NCBI RefSeq assembly: GCF_001815905.1
Contig: NZ_KV823235.1
Location: forward strand, 110,835-174,834
DNA from: Brevibacterium sp. HMSC07C04
GTDB lineage: Bacteria > Actinomycetota > Actinomycetes > Actinomycetales > Brevibacteriaceae
Direction of reading: 5' to 3'
Length of the DNA: 64,000 bases
Made by a program: the position numbers and the translations under genes
Shown: positions 54,777 through 63,851 of the stretch, in pieces
Layout of the letters: every line of letters begins with the position of its first letter
How positions within the stretch are numbered: position 1 is the stretch's first letter
Notes under the pieces: model-generated
Told to the model about the DNA's origin: nothing
What the model saw: only the letters and a program-made list of their open reading frames with translations
Database searches by the model: none

Positions 54777-55371
54777 AGGTGTAGAAACAGAAAAGGTGAC
54801 GGTGTGGTCGTCAGTCGGCCGTTATATCCAGTCACTTCAGCAGCAGTTCCTCAACGAAGTGCCCGCCGCTCGCGGCAGCCTCGCAGAGCTTCGGAGAGCT
54901 GTTGACGAAGAACCAGGGGTGAACCCCCGCGTCTGGGCAATGGTTCTTGAAAGCCTCCCGGAGTACGCGCAGGGGAAAACGGATGAAGCCTCGCGCGGAG
55001 AATGGGCCGCTTTTACGGCGCTGACGCTGTATGCAGTGCATCAGCGCGGCAATAGTGCCCCCATGCATACAACGGATGTGCCGTTCGCGCAGGTCGTCGG
55101 CAAGGTGGTGCGCGATGGCAGCGCGTCTCTGAAAGGACGTTATGACGCAATCATCACAGCGACTAGCTTCGCTGGGCAACGCCATCATCTGAGGTCTTTG
55201 ATCGGACTTCTCAGCAGCAAGAACACCCCACAGCGGAGCACGGCGTTCGATTACGGTCAGTTCGCTTCTGACATCCTCCAGTTGCAGAACCCTGCCAAGC
55301 GCAGCAGTGTCCAGCGCGGGTGGGGACGTGATTTCTATCACGGTTACAGCTTTAAGCCTTCCAACAACTGA
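54766..55371 (+). CDS. casB: Type I-E Cascade small subunit Cse2 (CasB)
   Basis: The 201-residue small, helical subunit stabilises the displaced DNA strand. Typical segments are SLQQQFLNEVPAARGSLAELRRAVDEEPGVNPRVWAMVLESLPEY and LYAVHQRGNSAPMH. AAGGAGG (54754-54760) fixes the start at 54766 inside the end of cas8e. Confidence 0.92.
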   Translation: MTAEGVETEKVTVWSSVGRYIQSLQQQFLNEVPAARGSLAELRRAVDEEPGVNPRVWAMVLESLPEYAQGKTDEASRGEWAAFTALTLYAVHQRGNSAPMHTTDVPFAQVVGKVVRDGSASLKGRYDAIITATSFAGQRHHLRSLIGLLSSKNTPQRSTAFDYGQFASDILQLQNPAKRSSVQRGWGRDFYHGYSFKPSNN

Positions 55372-55399
55372 TTCACTCTCATCTTTGAAAGGACTCCCA

Positions 55400-56521
55400 A
55401 TGGCTACGTTCATCGACTTCCATGCACTCCAAACGCTCCCACCGTCCAACATCAACCGCGGGGAAGACGGAGCACCGAAAACAGCTGCGTTCGGAGGCAC
55501 TCGTCGTCAGCGCATTTCATCGCAGGCGTTGAAAGCCGCGCAGCGGCGGGATTTTGCACACATGTTGAATCGCGACGAGCTTGGCGTTCGCACCAAGCAG
55601 ATCGTTGCTGAGACTGCGGCGCGGGTATGCGCCGCCGACCCAGAGGTTTCCCCTACCGAAGCTGAAAAGTGGTCTTCTGCTGCCTTCGGGAAAGCAGGGA
55701 TCAAAGTTGCCAAGCCCAAAGCTAAGAAGGACGAAGAGCCCAAACCCGAGCAGGCTGGTTACCTGGTGTTCTTGGGCAACCACCAGCTGGACCGGCTGGC
55801 TGCGGCGATTGTGGAAAAGCGGGATCAGGCGTTCACCAAGAAAGAAGTTCTTGAAATCATCGACACTGAACACGCAGTTGATGTTTCGCTGTTTGGCCGC
55901 ATGATTGCCGACGACGCTGCGCTCAATGTTGATGCTGCCGTCCAAACCGCTCATGCAATCGGGGTGTCGGAGGCTGCACCCGATTTTGACTTCTACACCG
56001 CTGTTGATGACTTCACGAAGGCCGAGGAAGAAACTGGGGCCGGGATGATGGGCACCATCGAAATGATGTCATCGACCTTTTACCGCTACGCCACCCTCAA
56101 CGTAGATCAGCTGCTTGAGAACCTCGGCTCGGAAGAGGCGTTGGTGCGGGCGATTGACGCCTACGCCAGAACTTTCATCCTTTCTCTGCCCACGGGGTAC
56201 CAGAACTCGTTTGCCGCTCACACACTGCCGGATCTCATAAACGTTGCAGTGCGCAAGCGTCCCGTCAGCTATGTCAACGCCTTTGAAAAAGCTGTTGCCC
56301 CAGACGAACGCGGGACCATCGCAGCAGCTTCTGAGGCCATGGCAGATGAAGCATCCAAGGTGACAGAACTCTATGGACTTGCGCCCGAACGTTCGTGGTT
56401 GATTGCCTCTGACGCCCTGGAAGCTGACGTCGATTCGCTCGGCCAGAAGACGGGCTTTGCTGAACTTGTATCTCAACTTGAAGAGCATGTGCGCGCGCAG
56501 ATCACCGAGGATGAGAGGTGA
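55400..56521 (+). CDS. casC: Type I-E Cascade backbone Cas7e (Cse4/CasC)
   Basis: The 373-residue RRM-fold protein forms the helical backbone along the crRNA. The start TFIDFHALQTLPPSNINRGEDGAPKTAAFGGTRRQRISSQALKAAQRR is diagnostic, and YRYATLNVDQLLENLG lies near 240. The ATG at 55400 has GAAAGGA upstream; longer in-frame starts fall in cse2. A Lys-rich insertion (KPKAKKDEEPKPEQ) is seen around residue 115. Confidence 0.94.
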   Translation: MATFIDFHALQTLPPSNINRGEDGAPKTAAFGGTRRQRISSQALKAAQRRDFAHMLNRDELGVRTKQIVAETAARVCAADPEVSPTEAEKWSSAAFGKAGIKVAKPKAKKDEEPKPEQAGYLVFLGNHQLDRLAAAIVEKRDQAFTKKEVLEIIDTEHAVDVSLFGRMIADDAALNVDAAVQTAHAIGVSEAAPDFDFYTAVDDFTKAEEETGAGMMGTIEMMSSTFYRYATLNVDQLLENLGSEEALVRAIDAYARTFILSLPTGYQNSFAAHTLPDLINVAVRKRPVSYVNAFEKAVAPDERGTIAAASEAMADEASKVTELYGLAPERSWLIASDALEADVDSLGQKTGFAELVSQLEEHVRAQITEDER

Positions 56522-56528
56522 GCCGCTG

Positions 56529-57233
56529 ATGAAGACCATGGTCCTCAATCTTTCGGGGCCGATGCAGTCTTGGGGTGTTTCTTCTCGCTTTAGCCGACGG
56601 TCGACAGAAACTGAGCCCAGTAAGTCCGGTGTCATAGGTCTGCTTGCCGCGGCGCAGGGCAGGTCGCGAACAGCAGAAGTTGATGACCTGGCGGAGCTGG
56701 TTATGGCCGTCCGTGTTGACCGTCCCGGTCAGCTTCTTGAGGATTTCCATACTGCACGACGGCCTGGGGCCAAGCATTCTGTTCTTTCGTACCGACATTA
56801 CAGAGCTGACGCCGCCTATACCGCCGCTGTGGCTGGAGAGGACGCCCTCATCGATGCGCTTAGCCACGCCGTTGTGCAGCCTGAATTTCCGCTGTATTTA
56901 GGGCGGCGCAGTTGTCCAGCCCCTCCGAATCTTTTTGGCGGGGTATTCAATGGCGTAGCGCCGGAGGACGTTCTGCGGGATCTCGATGCTGCCCCCTGGC
57001 AGGCCGCAGAGGACTACAGAAAGTCGCTCGGAAGGACGGTGTTCTTACCCTTAGCACGCGATGCTCAGCCCGGAGAAATCGGGGAAGCAGCGTATGACGT
57101 CCCTGTCAGCTTCAATCCTGAACATCGTCAATATCGGGTGCGGCTTGTTGTCCGTCCTGACCCCGTTCGGGTCGAAAACGATCTGGGGGCAGAAAACACC
57201 GACCGCTACCTCAACTTGGCTCAGGAGGCTTGA
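56529..57233 (+). CDS. casD: Type I-E Cascade subunit Cas5e (CasD)
   Basis: The 234-residue protein holds the 5' handle of the crRNA. KTMVLNLSGPMQSWGVSSRFSRRSTETEPSKSGVIGLLAAAQGR is the conserved Cas5e start, and YLGRRSCPAPPNLFGG lies in the middle. The start at 56529 is just after the cas7e stop with GAGAGG upstream. Its stop overlaps the cas6e start. Confidence 0.93.
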   Translation: MKTMVLNLSGPMQSWGVSSRFSRRSTETEPSKSGVIGLLAAAQGRSRTAEVDDLAELVMAVRVDRPGQLLEDFHTARRPGAKHSVLSYRHYRADAAYTAAVAGEDALIDALSHAVVQPEFPLYLGRRSCPAPPNLFGGVFNGVAPEDVLRDLDAAPWQAAEDYRKSLGRTVFLPLARDAQPGEIGEAAYDVPVSFNPEHRQYRVRLVVRPDPVRVENDLGAENTDRYLNLAQEA

Positions 57234-57937
57234 TGTTCTTCAGTCGAATCCAGCTCAACCCTGCACTGAGGAAGACCAAAGCCGCGCTGGCAAGCCCTCA
57301 TCTGATCCACGGGATGATCACGAAGACTGTTCCGCCGGATCAGCAGGCAACAGACGAGGGCCGACTGCTGTGGCGGGTGGACCGCGGGCACCACGAAACG
57401 GTGTTATACGCGGTGACCCCGGTTCAGCCGCGGTTTGAACATGTGGTCGAACAATTGGGCTGGCAGAGCGCACCTGCTCAAACAACTGATTACGGTCGGC
57501 TTCTTGATTCGCTTCAGCGCGGGCAGCAGTATGCGTTTCGTGCGGCGCTGAACCCGGTTAAAAAGAAAGACGGCAAGCGTTTGCCGCACGTTACGGTCAA
57601 GCAGCAAATGCGCTGGTTCTTGGACCGCGCTGACGGGTGGGGGTTTGCGATTCCCTCCAATGCCGACTATGAGCCGGGGCACGCTGAGTCAACCGACACC
57701 AGCAGGGATGAAAGTCAGCTGGACGGACTCTGTGTTGTGCGACGCGAAGACAGTCGATTTTCTAAACCAGATGCGGCTGGCAGCAGGCACCGGGTAGCCC
57801 ACAGGATTGCTGTTTTTGATGGTGTTTTAGAAGTCACGAACCCCAACCTTCTGCGGCGTTCGCTTGCTTTCGGGATCGGCAGTGGGAAAGCACACGGGTG
57901 TGGTCTGCTGACTTTGGCCCGACTGGGGGAACCATGA
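57233..57937 (+). CDS. casE: Type I-E crRNA endonuclease Cas6e (CasE)
   Basis: The 234-residue double-RRM nuclease cuts the repeat at the base of its hairpin. It reads FFSRIQLNPALRKTKAALASPHLIHGMITKTVP, where the His is the expected catalytic position, and ends with the G-rich loop RRSLAFGIGSGKAHGCGLLTLARLG. The ATG at 57233 is preceded by AGGAGG. It overlaps cas1 by four bases. Confidence 0.93.
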   Translation: MFFSRIQLNPALRKTKAALASPHLIHGMITKTVPPDQQATDEGRLLWRVDRGHHETVLYAVTPVQPRFEHVVEQLGWQSAPAQTTDYGRLLDSLQRGQQYAFRAALNPVKKKDGKRLPHVTVKQQMRWFLDRADGWGFAIPSNADYEPGHAESTDTSRDESQLDGLCVVRREDSRFSKPDAAGSRHRVAHRIAVFDGVLEVTNPNLLRRSLAFGIGSGKAHGCGLLTLARLGEP

Positions 57938-58890
57938 GTTCCCAGGCTCCGCCTCGTTCGCAGGAACTCGGACGAACAACTGACAGACTTTCGTTTGTCT
58001 ATGTTGAAAGGTGCGTGCTCCATCGTGATTCCAATGCAGTTACCGCGACCGACAGCAGGGGCACAATCCATATTCCGGCAGCTATGGTCAGCACCCTGCT
58101 TATTGGCCCGGGTGTGCGCGCCTCTCATGCTGCGATAGCGCTCTTGGGAACATGCGGTGTGACCGTTGCGTGGGTTGGTGATGGCGCGGTGCGCTGCTAT
58201 GCCACTGGAAGGCCCATGGCTCGTTCAAGCAGGCTTTTAGAAGCACAGGCTCGGGCTTTCGCCAACCAGTCGGAACGTCTGCGAGTGGCCCGGGCTATGT
58301 ACGAGGTGCGCTTCCCCGGAGAAGACGTATCGGGCCTGACAATGCAGCAGCTGCGAGGCCGTGAAGGAGCGCGTGTCCGCAGGATTTACCGGAGTGAATC
58401 AGAAAGGACCGGGGTTTCATGGAGTGGTCGGACATACGATCCGGCGAATTTTGCAGACGCTGATGCGATTAATCAGGCTCTATCAGCGGCCAACGCCTGC
58501 TTGTACGGAGTGTCAACTGCGGTCATCAACGCGCTTGGCATGACGCCGGGTTTGGGTTTTGTGCACGTCGGTCACGATCAGAGTTTCACCTACGATGTGG
58601 CTGATCTTGTGAAGGCCGAAACCAGCATTCCGGCGGCTTTCGATGCTGTTGCGGACAATCATGAAGAACCGGAACGGGCTGTTAGGGCGCTGCTGCGGGA
58701 GCGCTTCTTCCAGCAGGGGACTGTAGAGAAGCTTGTGGAAACACTGCGCAGACTGTTCTTGAACCCGGCGGATGCGTCGGCTGAACCGGAAGTTGCGTAT
58801 CTCGATGAATTGTCAGTATGGGCTGGCCGGGGCGAACGCCGGCTTTCCAGCGGACTCAATCATGCAGATCACGGATCATGGTCATCGTAG
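57934..58890 (+). CDS. cas1: Cas1 integrase (type I-E)
   Basis: The 318-residue integrase inserts new spacers together with Cas2. It reads LSFVYVERCVLHRDSNAVTATD, TLLIGPGVRASHAAIALLGTCGVTVAWVG and the metal-binding sections NACLYGVSTAVINALGMTPGLGFVHVGHDQSFTYDVADLVK, with Glu, His and Asp ligands. The ATG overlaps the cas6e stop. Confidence 0.95.
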   Translation: MSSQAPPRSQELGRTTDRLSFVYVERCVLHRDSNAVTATDSRGTIHIPAAMVSTLLIGPGVRASHAAIALLGTCGVTVAWVGDGAVRCYATGRPMARSSRLLEAQARAFANQSERLRVARAMYEVRFPGEDVSGLTMQQLRGREGARVRRIYRSESERTGVSWSGRTYDPANFADADAINQALSAANACLYGVSTAVINALGMTPGLGFVHVGHDQSFTYDVADLVKAETSIPAAFDAVADNHEEPERAVRALLRERFFQQGTVEKLVETLRRLFLNPADASAEPEVAYLDELSVWAGRGERRLSSGLNHADHGSWSS

Positions 58891-59249
58891 TCTTGTCGAG
58901 CTGCCCAGCAGGCCTGCGGGGAGACGTCACCAAATGGCTCGTTGAGATTTCGGCAGGAGTGTTCGTTGGAAATATCAGCGCCCGAATCAGGGAGCTTCTT
59001 TGGGAGCGCATTGACGAATCTTCCGCTACAGGTCAAGCGCTGATGATTTGGTCCACCAACAACGAACAGGGCTTTGACTATCGAGTCAAGGACCACAAGT
59101 GGGAGCCCGTTGACCTCGACGGCGTCACCTTGATGCGCAGGCCAGCTGCACAATCTGGATACGGGAACACCACCCTTAAAGCGGGCTGGAGCAAAGCCAG
59201 AGCCATGCGGAATGCCCAAAAGTTCGGAAATAAGCGCAAAAGCACCTAA
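58878..59249 (+). CDS. cas2: Cas2 (type I-E, CasE-type adaptation partner)
   Basis: The 123-residue protein has the I-E Cas2 start VIVVLSSCPAGLRGDVTKWLVEISAGVFVGNISARIRELLWERI and a C-terminal basic extension (KARAMRNAQKFGNKRKST). It overlaps cas1 by 13 bp and ends 49 bp before the first repeat. Confidence 0.93.
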   Translation: MVIVVLSSCPAGLRGDVTKWLVEISAGVFVGNISARIRELLWERIDESSATGQALMIWSTNNEQGFDYRVKDHKWEPVDLDGVTLMRRPAAQSGYGNTTLKAGWSKARAMRNAQKFGNKRKST

Positions 59250-59298
59250 AGTGATCCCATACCAACTTGCGGGCCGGTATTCGCACTGGTCAACAAGT
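59250..59298 (+). promoter_or_regulatory. CRISPR leader region (only 49 bp)
   Basis: The space between the cas2 stop and the first repeat is 49 bp and not strongly AT-rich. Repeat orientation and the position of the degenerate end copy place the leader side here. No clear promoter was seen, so the array may be transcribed partly from the cas operon. Confidence 0.5.
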
Positions 59299-61765
59299 GT
59301 GTTCCCCACGCCCGTGGGGATGAGCCCGCGCAGATGTAGGTTTCGTCAGCCTGGGGTTCGTGTTCCCCACGCCCGTGGGGATGAGCCCAAGGCTTTCGGC
59401 GACGTCGGCGTGAAACTCAAGTGTTCCCCACGCCCGTGGGGATGAGCCGGCACGCAGCTGGCCCACATCGGCGGACATGCGGTGTTCCCCACGCCCGTGG
59501 GGATGAGCCCGGTGATTGTGTCGCCCAGGCCCCAGGCTTCGGTGTTCCCCACGCCCGTGGGGATGAGCCTGCGGCTCAGCTCATGGCGGACAGTGCCACA
59601 CCGTGTTCCCCACGCCCGTGGGGATGAGCCCACCGTCCCCTACACCGGTGGCAAGGTCTATCTGTGTTCCCCACGCCCGTGGGGATGAGCCCTTCCGGCT
59701 GTAGAAACCGGAGACGGATTTGTTGTGTTCCCCACGCCCGTGGGGATGAGCCTATGCCTGACCCTCGCGCTCAGCTGTGGGGTGCGTGTTCCCCACGCCC
59801 GTGGGGATGAGCCCTTCTCGGGGGTCCTTAAAACTAGCAACCCAGGGTGTTCCCCACGCCCGTGGGGATGAGCCCTAACGGGGTCTTTTTTCATACCCCG
59901 AAAAGGAGTGTTCCCCACGCCCGTGGGGATGAGCCCATTATCAACACTACTGAACCGGATAGGCCGCCGTGTTCCCCACGCCCGTGGGGATGAGCCCGAC
60001 CGCCGGCACTGGGCCGACACCTACCGGCGGTGTTCCCCACGCCCGTGGGGATGAGCCGCCATAGGCAGGGCGAGTGCGCCGTCATGGAAGGTGTTCCCCA
60101 CGCCCGTGGGGATGAGCCAGCTTCGGTGTGGCACTGTCCGCCATGAGCTGAGTGTTCCCCACGCCCGTGGGGATGAGCCTGGGCGGCCTTTCGGACGCAC
60201 CTCTAATGGATGGTGTTCCCCACGCCCGTGGGGATGAGCCCCGCGATCGTGTCCCCGACAGTGAAATCTCGGAGTGTTCCCCACGCCCGTGGGGATGAGC
60301 CCAGTTCGTGGTCGGTGAGTGTGTGCATGGGCTTGTGTTCCCCACGCCCGTGGGGATGAGCCCACACCCAACCGAAAGGACGACACTATGTCGACGTGTT
60401 CCCCACGCCCGTGGGGATGAGCCCCATCGTCCAGGCAATCACGCAGGCGGACGCCAGTGTTCCCCACGCCCGTGGGGATGAGCCCGAAAAAATCGAAGAG
60501 GTGCTAACCAGCCCGGAGTGTTCCCCACGCCCGTGGGGATGAGCCCTCCAAGGCCGCAACAACGCCACCCTGATGTAGGTGTTCCCCACGCCCGTGGGGA
60601 TGAGCCGTTGTCGAAGAACAAGAAGATGGTTCCCCCGGTGTGTTCCCCACGCCCGTGGGGATGAGCCCCGGAGTTCCTGCGCCACAGCCTGCGCGTTGTC
60701 GTGTTCCCCACGCCCGTGGGGATGAGCCGCGGCGCATGCCAGGCGAATTAAGCAGATTCAGGTGTTCCCCACGCCCGTGGGGATGAGCCCCTACACGGCC
60801 AGGGTTCTGTCTGCCGAGCTGGGTGTTCCCCACGCCCGTGGGGATGAGCCCCACTCCACAAACACGCCGATAGCCGACTTAATGTGTTCCCCACGCCCGT
60901 GGGGATGAGCCCGACTGGGGCGTGTCAGCCCTGGTGTTTCAGGAGTGTTCCCCACGCCCGTGGGGATGAGCCAGAGGCAAGCATGAGCGCCACAAAAAAC
61001 CTGCCGTGTTCCCCACGCCCGTGGGGATGAGCCCTTCTTGACCGGCCCAACATTATCAACACTCCTGTGTTCCCCACGCCCGTGGGGATGAGCCGAAGCA
61101 GACCGTAGACGTTGCCGCACTCCGCAAGTGTTCCCCACGCCCGTGGGGATGAGCCCTGTACTGATAGCCCGACCGCGCTTTGGGTAAGGTGTTCCCCACG
61201 CCCGTGGGGATGAGCCCTCGGTGGCACGTTCTACACCTCAACCGCCCAGGTGTTCCCCACGCCCGTGGGGATGAGCCCGCGGGTGAGCACATCGCCGAAG
61301 CAATCGAAGCGTGTTCCCCACGCCCGTGGGGATGAGCCCATTCCCTTGGAATCCGGCGTTATTCCGGCTCTGTGTTCCCCACGCCCGTGGGGATGAGCCC
61401 CACGGCAGGGCCAGTTGACTGTTAGCGGATATGTGTTCCCCACGCCCGTGGGGATGAGCCCTAACTGGTGTAAATCGACCCCGTACACCTCATGTGTTCC
61501 CCACGCCCGTGGGGATGAGCCTGCTTTCTGCGGACAACCCAATCGGCGGGAAGCGTGTTCCCCACGCCCGTGGGGATGAGCCCACGCCCGACAGCCGCCT
61601 CATAATCTCGATGCCGTGTTCCCCACGCCCGTGGGGATGAGCCCACCGCCGCAACATCGCCCGAATGATCGGCTTCGTGTTCCCCACGCCCGTGGGGATG
61701 AGCCCCATCCGGGCATCTTGCCGTCTGCGTCGAGGCTGTGTTCCCCACGCCCGTGGGGATGAGCC
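59299..61765 (+). CRISPR. Type I-E CRISPR array, 41 repeats and 40 spacers
   Basis: A 28-nt repeat begins GTGTTCCCCACG and ends CCCGTGGGGATGAGCC; all 41 copies looked identical when read through. The stem is CCCCACG/CGTGGGG. Spacers are 33 nt except the fourth (59510-59541), which is 32. Of 40 spacers 29 begin with C, so the 29th base is probably PAM-derived, as G is in E. coli. The two ends are 59299 and 61765; the last copy is intact. Spacers 5 and 14 overlap on opposite strands, and spacers 11 and 29 overlap on the same strand. Confidence 0.98.
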
Positions 61766-61898
61766 CGGAGATGCTTCGCCTGTGAAGCTGCTACAGGCTG
61801 GCCTGGCAGAGGTTAACCGTGCAGCCGATGACATCGCCCGATTCGATGAGTACGAGGAACTGTATTCTCAGGCTGGCGCGCCTGAGTGTGCTCTATAG
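61766..61898 (+). pseudogene. Possible truncated gene end directly after the array
   Basis: An open frame continues out of the last repeat and reads VKLLQAGLAEVNRAADDIARFDEYEELY, then ends at TAG 61896-61898. The amphipathic acidic pattern looks like real coding sequence, but no start or upstream part exists because the array begins there. A GTG at about 61783 would give a 38-39-residue peptide. It may be the tail of a gene cut by the array. No family was recognised. Confidence 0.35.
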
Positions 61899-61928
61899 GA
61901 TGAAGCAACTACGGGAAGGTTGGATGCT

Positions 61929-62171
61929 ATGAGTGATCATCTGGACATTGAGGAACGCTGGCCGGAGCTGTTCGCGCAGCTCGACGAGAAGCAGCGGCGT
62001 AACGTTGTCCAGTCGTTTGCGGCTGCCTGGCATGAAGGATGGGAGCCGAATCGTGAAGACGTAGAGAACTTGACTGATTACGTGCGCGGCGCCATTGATT
62101 TTGACGAGTATCTGCGTCGTTCAGACGAGGCTGCCGAGCGGCACCGGAAGACGGAGCCGCCGGTGAGCTGA
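61929..62171 (+). CDS. VbhA-like antitoxin, orphan
   Basis: The 80-residue protein reads ERWPELFAQLDEKQRRNVVQSFAAAWHEGWEPNREDVENL, then YVRGAIDFDEYLRR, the pattern of VbhA-type antitoxins that inhibit Fic-domain AMP transferases. GGGAAGG lies nine bases before the ATG at 61929. No Fic toxin (HPFxxGNG motif) is found before or after it in the window. It sits between the CRISPR array and a lone degenerate repeat. Confidence 0.75.
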   Translation: MSDHLDIEERWPELFAQLDEKQRRNVVQSFAAAWHEGWEPNREDVENLTDYVRGAIDFDEYLRRSDEAAERHRKTEPPVS

Positions 62172-62211
62172 CGGCTGTTCGATACGTGGGCCTCATACGG
62201 CTACCGCGAAA

Positions 62212-62239
62212 GTGCTCCCCACGGGCGTTGGGATGAATC
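62212..62239 (+). repeat. Orphan degenerate CRISPR repeat
   Basis: A 28-nt stretch beginning GTGCTCCCCACG and ending TGGGATGAATC matches the array repeat at about 22 of 28 positions, in the same orientation, 446 bp beyond the last true repeat. The stem is kept with one mismatch. No second copy follows. It is either an old array end separated by insertion of the VbhA segment or a relic used for regulation. Confidence 0.75.
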
Positions 62240-62288
62240 GTAGGTTCGTGCACGTACAACCCATCTGCTTCGGCCGCAGCGGGTAACG

Positions 62289-62324
62289 AAAGTGCCCGAG
62301 CATCCTTGGATGCTCGGGCACTTT
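62289..62324. terminator. Terminator after the surface protein gene
   Basis: A perfect 17-bp inverted repeat (AAAGTGCCCGAGCATCC and its complement, two central bases) lies 35 bp after the stop of the leftward adhesin gene. The arms end in AAA/TTT, so it can work in both directions. Confidence 0.85.
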
Positions 62325-62358
62325 CTACTTGAGCTGAGGTTCAGCTCGACTGATTACA

Positions 62359-63636
62359 TCAGCTGTTCTGCTTACGACGGACAGCGAACACAGTCGCCGC
62401 ACCACCGGCAATCAGAGCGGCTGCAGCTGCAAGTGCACCAGAAAGCTCAGCACCGGTACGCGGCAGAGCACCCGATCCATTGTCGTTGGACTCATCAACA
62501 ACAGGCGCCGGCTGGTCCTTGTCGTCAGACTCACCGCCAGGCTGCGGGGTTTCCTTTTCAGCGGGGGTCTCTTCGTTCGACGGGGTCGATTCACCCTCAG
62601 ACGGGGTTTCTTCGCTCGGCGGAGTGGACTCACCTTCAGAGGGGGTCTCCGACGGGGTTTCAGAAGGAGTCTCCGAGGGGGTTTCCGACGGGGTCTCGGA
62701 AGGAGTCTCGTCGGCTTCCCACTTCAGCGAAACTTCATCGGTCTTAACCGACTTCTTTTCGTCAATGAGGACAACCCGCTGTGCGTTCTCGTCAGCGTGC
62801 TTGAACACGCGACCAGTCAGAGAATCAGCCGACGACGTTGCCGTAAGCTTCACAGCACCTTTGGGGGCATCTTTGTTGATCTGAACAAACAGCTCGCCCG
62901 GCTTGACGTTGTCAAGATCAACCTTGTCGCCAGCCTCGTCGACAATCGTGTAATCGTCGCTGGTCGGTTCAGCCTGAAGCTTCACGGCGTCCTGGCTGCT
63001 GGTAACCGTGATCGGACCGACCTTGTCGCCAGCCTTGTAGGTCTTGTCACCACCCAGATCCAGTTCGACGCTAGCTTCGTTGTCTGAGAAGTTAACGCCG
63101 ACGTTCTTTTCACCGATCAGGTACTTGTAGACCTGCAACACCTTTGCACTGGTATCAGCAGCGAGGTCAGCGCCCCCAGCGGTGGTGTAGTGCCAGACAG
63201 CACCCTGCGTAGCTCCGATCGCCTCAGCTACCGTCAGGCCCTCAACGCCTGCAGCCTGACCCAGTTCTTCTGCGGTGACCTTGGGGTACGAGTTCTCAAG
63301 AATCCAGCCGACCTTGTTCTTCTTCTCTGCGTCAAGGTCACCCCACTGCTCTACCGTGCCATCGCCCTTTTTAAAAGGCTTATTCAGCTCGATGCAGTAG
63401 GACTTGTATACCTTGTCTTCTACGGTGATGTAGAAAAGCGTCGTTCCGGTACGTTTCCTACCGTTGGCGGTGTCCACCTCAACGGCCGTTCCCTTTTCAC
63501 CAGAAGCGGCTGTAGCGTCAGCACCAACTGCCGGAACCGAATCAGCCGAAGCTGGGGTGCTTGCTACAGGAGCAAGAAACGCCAGCGATGCGGCAACCGC
63601 AGCTGCCGCCAGCTTTCCAAAGCGCGTAATACTCAT
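62359..63636 (-). CDS. LPXTG-anchored thioester-domain surface protein
   Basis: The 425-residue protein has a signal peptide (residues 1-31), a thioester domain with Cys81 (YKSYCIELNKPF) and Gln144 (GATQGAVWHYTT), a second Ig-like region (about 190-330), a Pro/Glu/Ser/Thr stalk of ETPS repeats, and the sorting signal LPRTG near 391 with a hydrophobic helix and basic tail. Thioester domains form a reactive Cys-Gln bond that can attach covalently to host or surface proteins. The start at 63636 gives a normal signal peptide; the 153 upstream in-frame bases do not. The ETPS repeats (62560-62712) could vary in length. Confidence 0.9.
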   Translation of the reverse strand: MSITRFGKLAAAAVAASLAFLAPVASTPASADSVPAVGADATAASGEKGTAVEVDTANGRKRTGTTLFYITVEDKVYKSYCIELNKPFKKGDGTVEQWGDLDAEKKNKVGWILENSYPKVTAEELGQAAGVEGLTVAEAIGATQGAVWHYTTAGGADLAADTSAKVLQVYKYLIGEKNVGVNFSDNEASVELDLGGDKTYKAGDKVGPITVTSSQDAVKLQAEPTSDDYTIVDEAGDKVDLDNVKPGELFVQINKDAPKGAVKLTATSSADSLTGRVFKHADENAQRVVLIDEKKSVKTDEVSLKWEADETPSETPSETPSETPSETPSETPSEGESTPPSEETPSEGESTPSNEETPAEKETPQPGGESDDKDQPAPVVDESNDNGSGALPRTGAELSGALAAAAALIAGGAATVFAVRRKQNS

Positions 63637-63851
63637 ACTCAGTCTTTCTTTAAAGAATTCACAGCGAATGCAACAGTACAGCGCGACCCGGGACATGTAA
63701 ACACTCAGACCGCACCATGAGATCCACCCTGACATCCATCTTGCGTGGGTCCGCCAGCCATGCCAGGTTTCAGGCGGGCCCAGCATCATTTCACTTCATT
63801 TCAGGCATGTCCGACCAACCGCACACGCCCCATTCTGCTGCCATCTGGCAG

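Noticed and set aside
50146..59249. Cas4 or another subtype marker
   Set aside because: All eight genes fit subtype I-E and nothing with a Cas4 Cys cluster is encoded.
59212..61898. Many open frames on both strands across the CRISPR array, with repeated GVGNT-type peptides
   Set aside because: They are translations of the regular 61-bp repeat-spacer unit, whose repeat has no stop in several frames; no ribosome sites are present.
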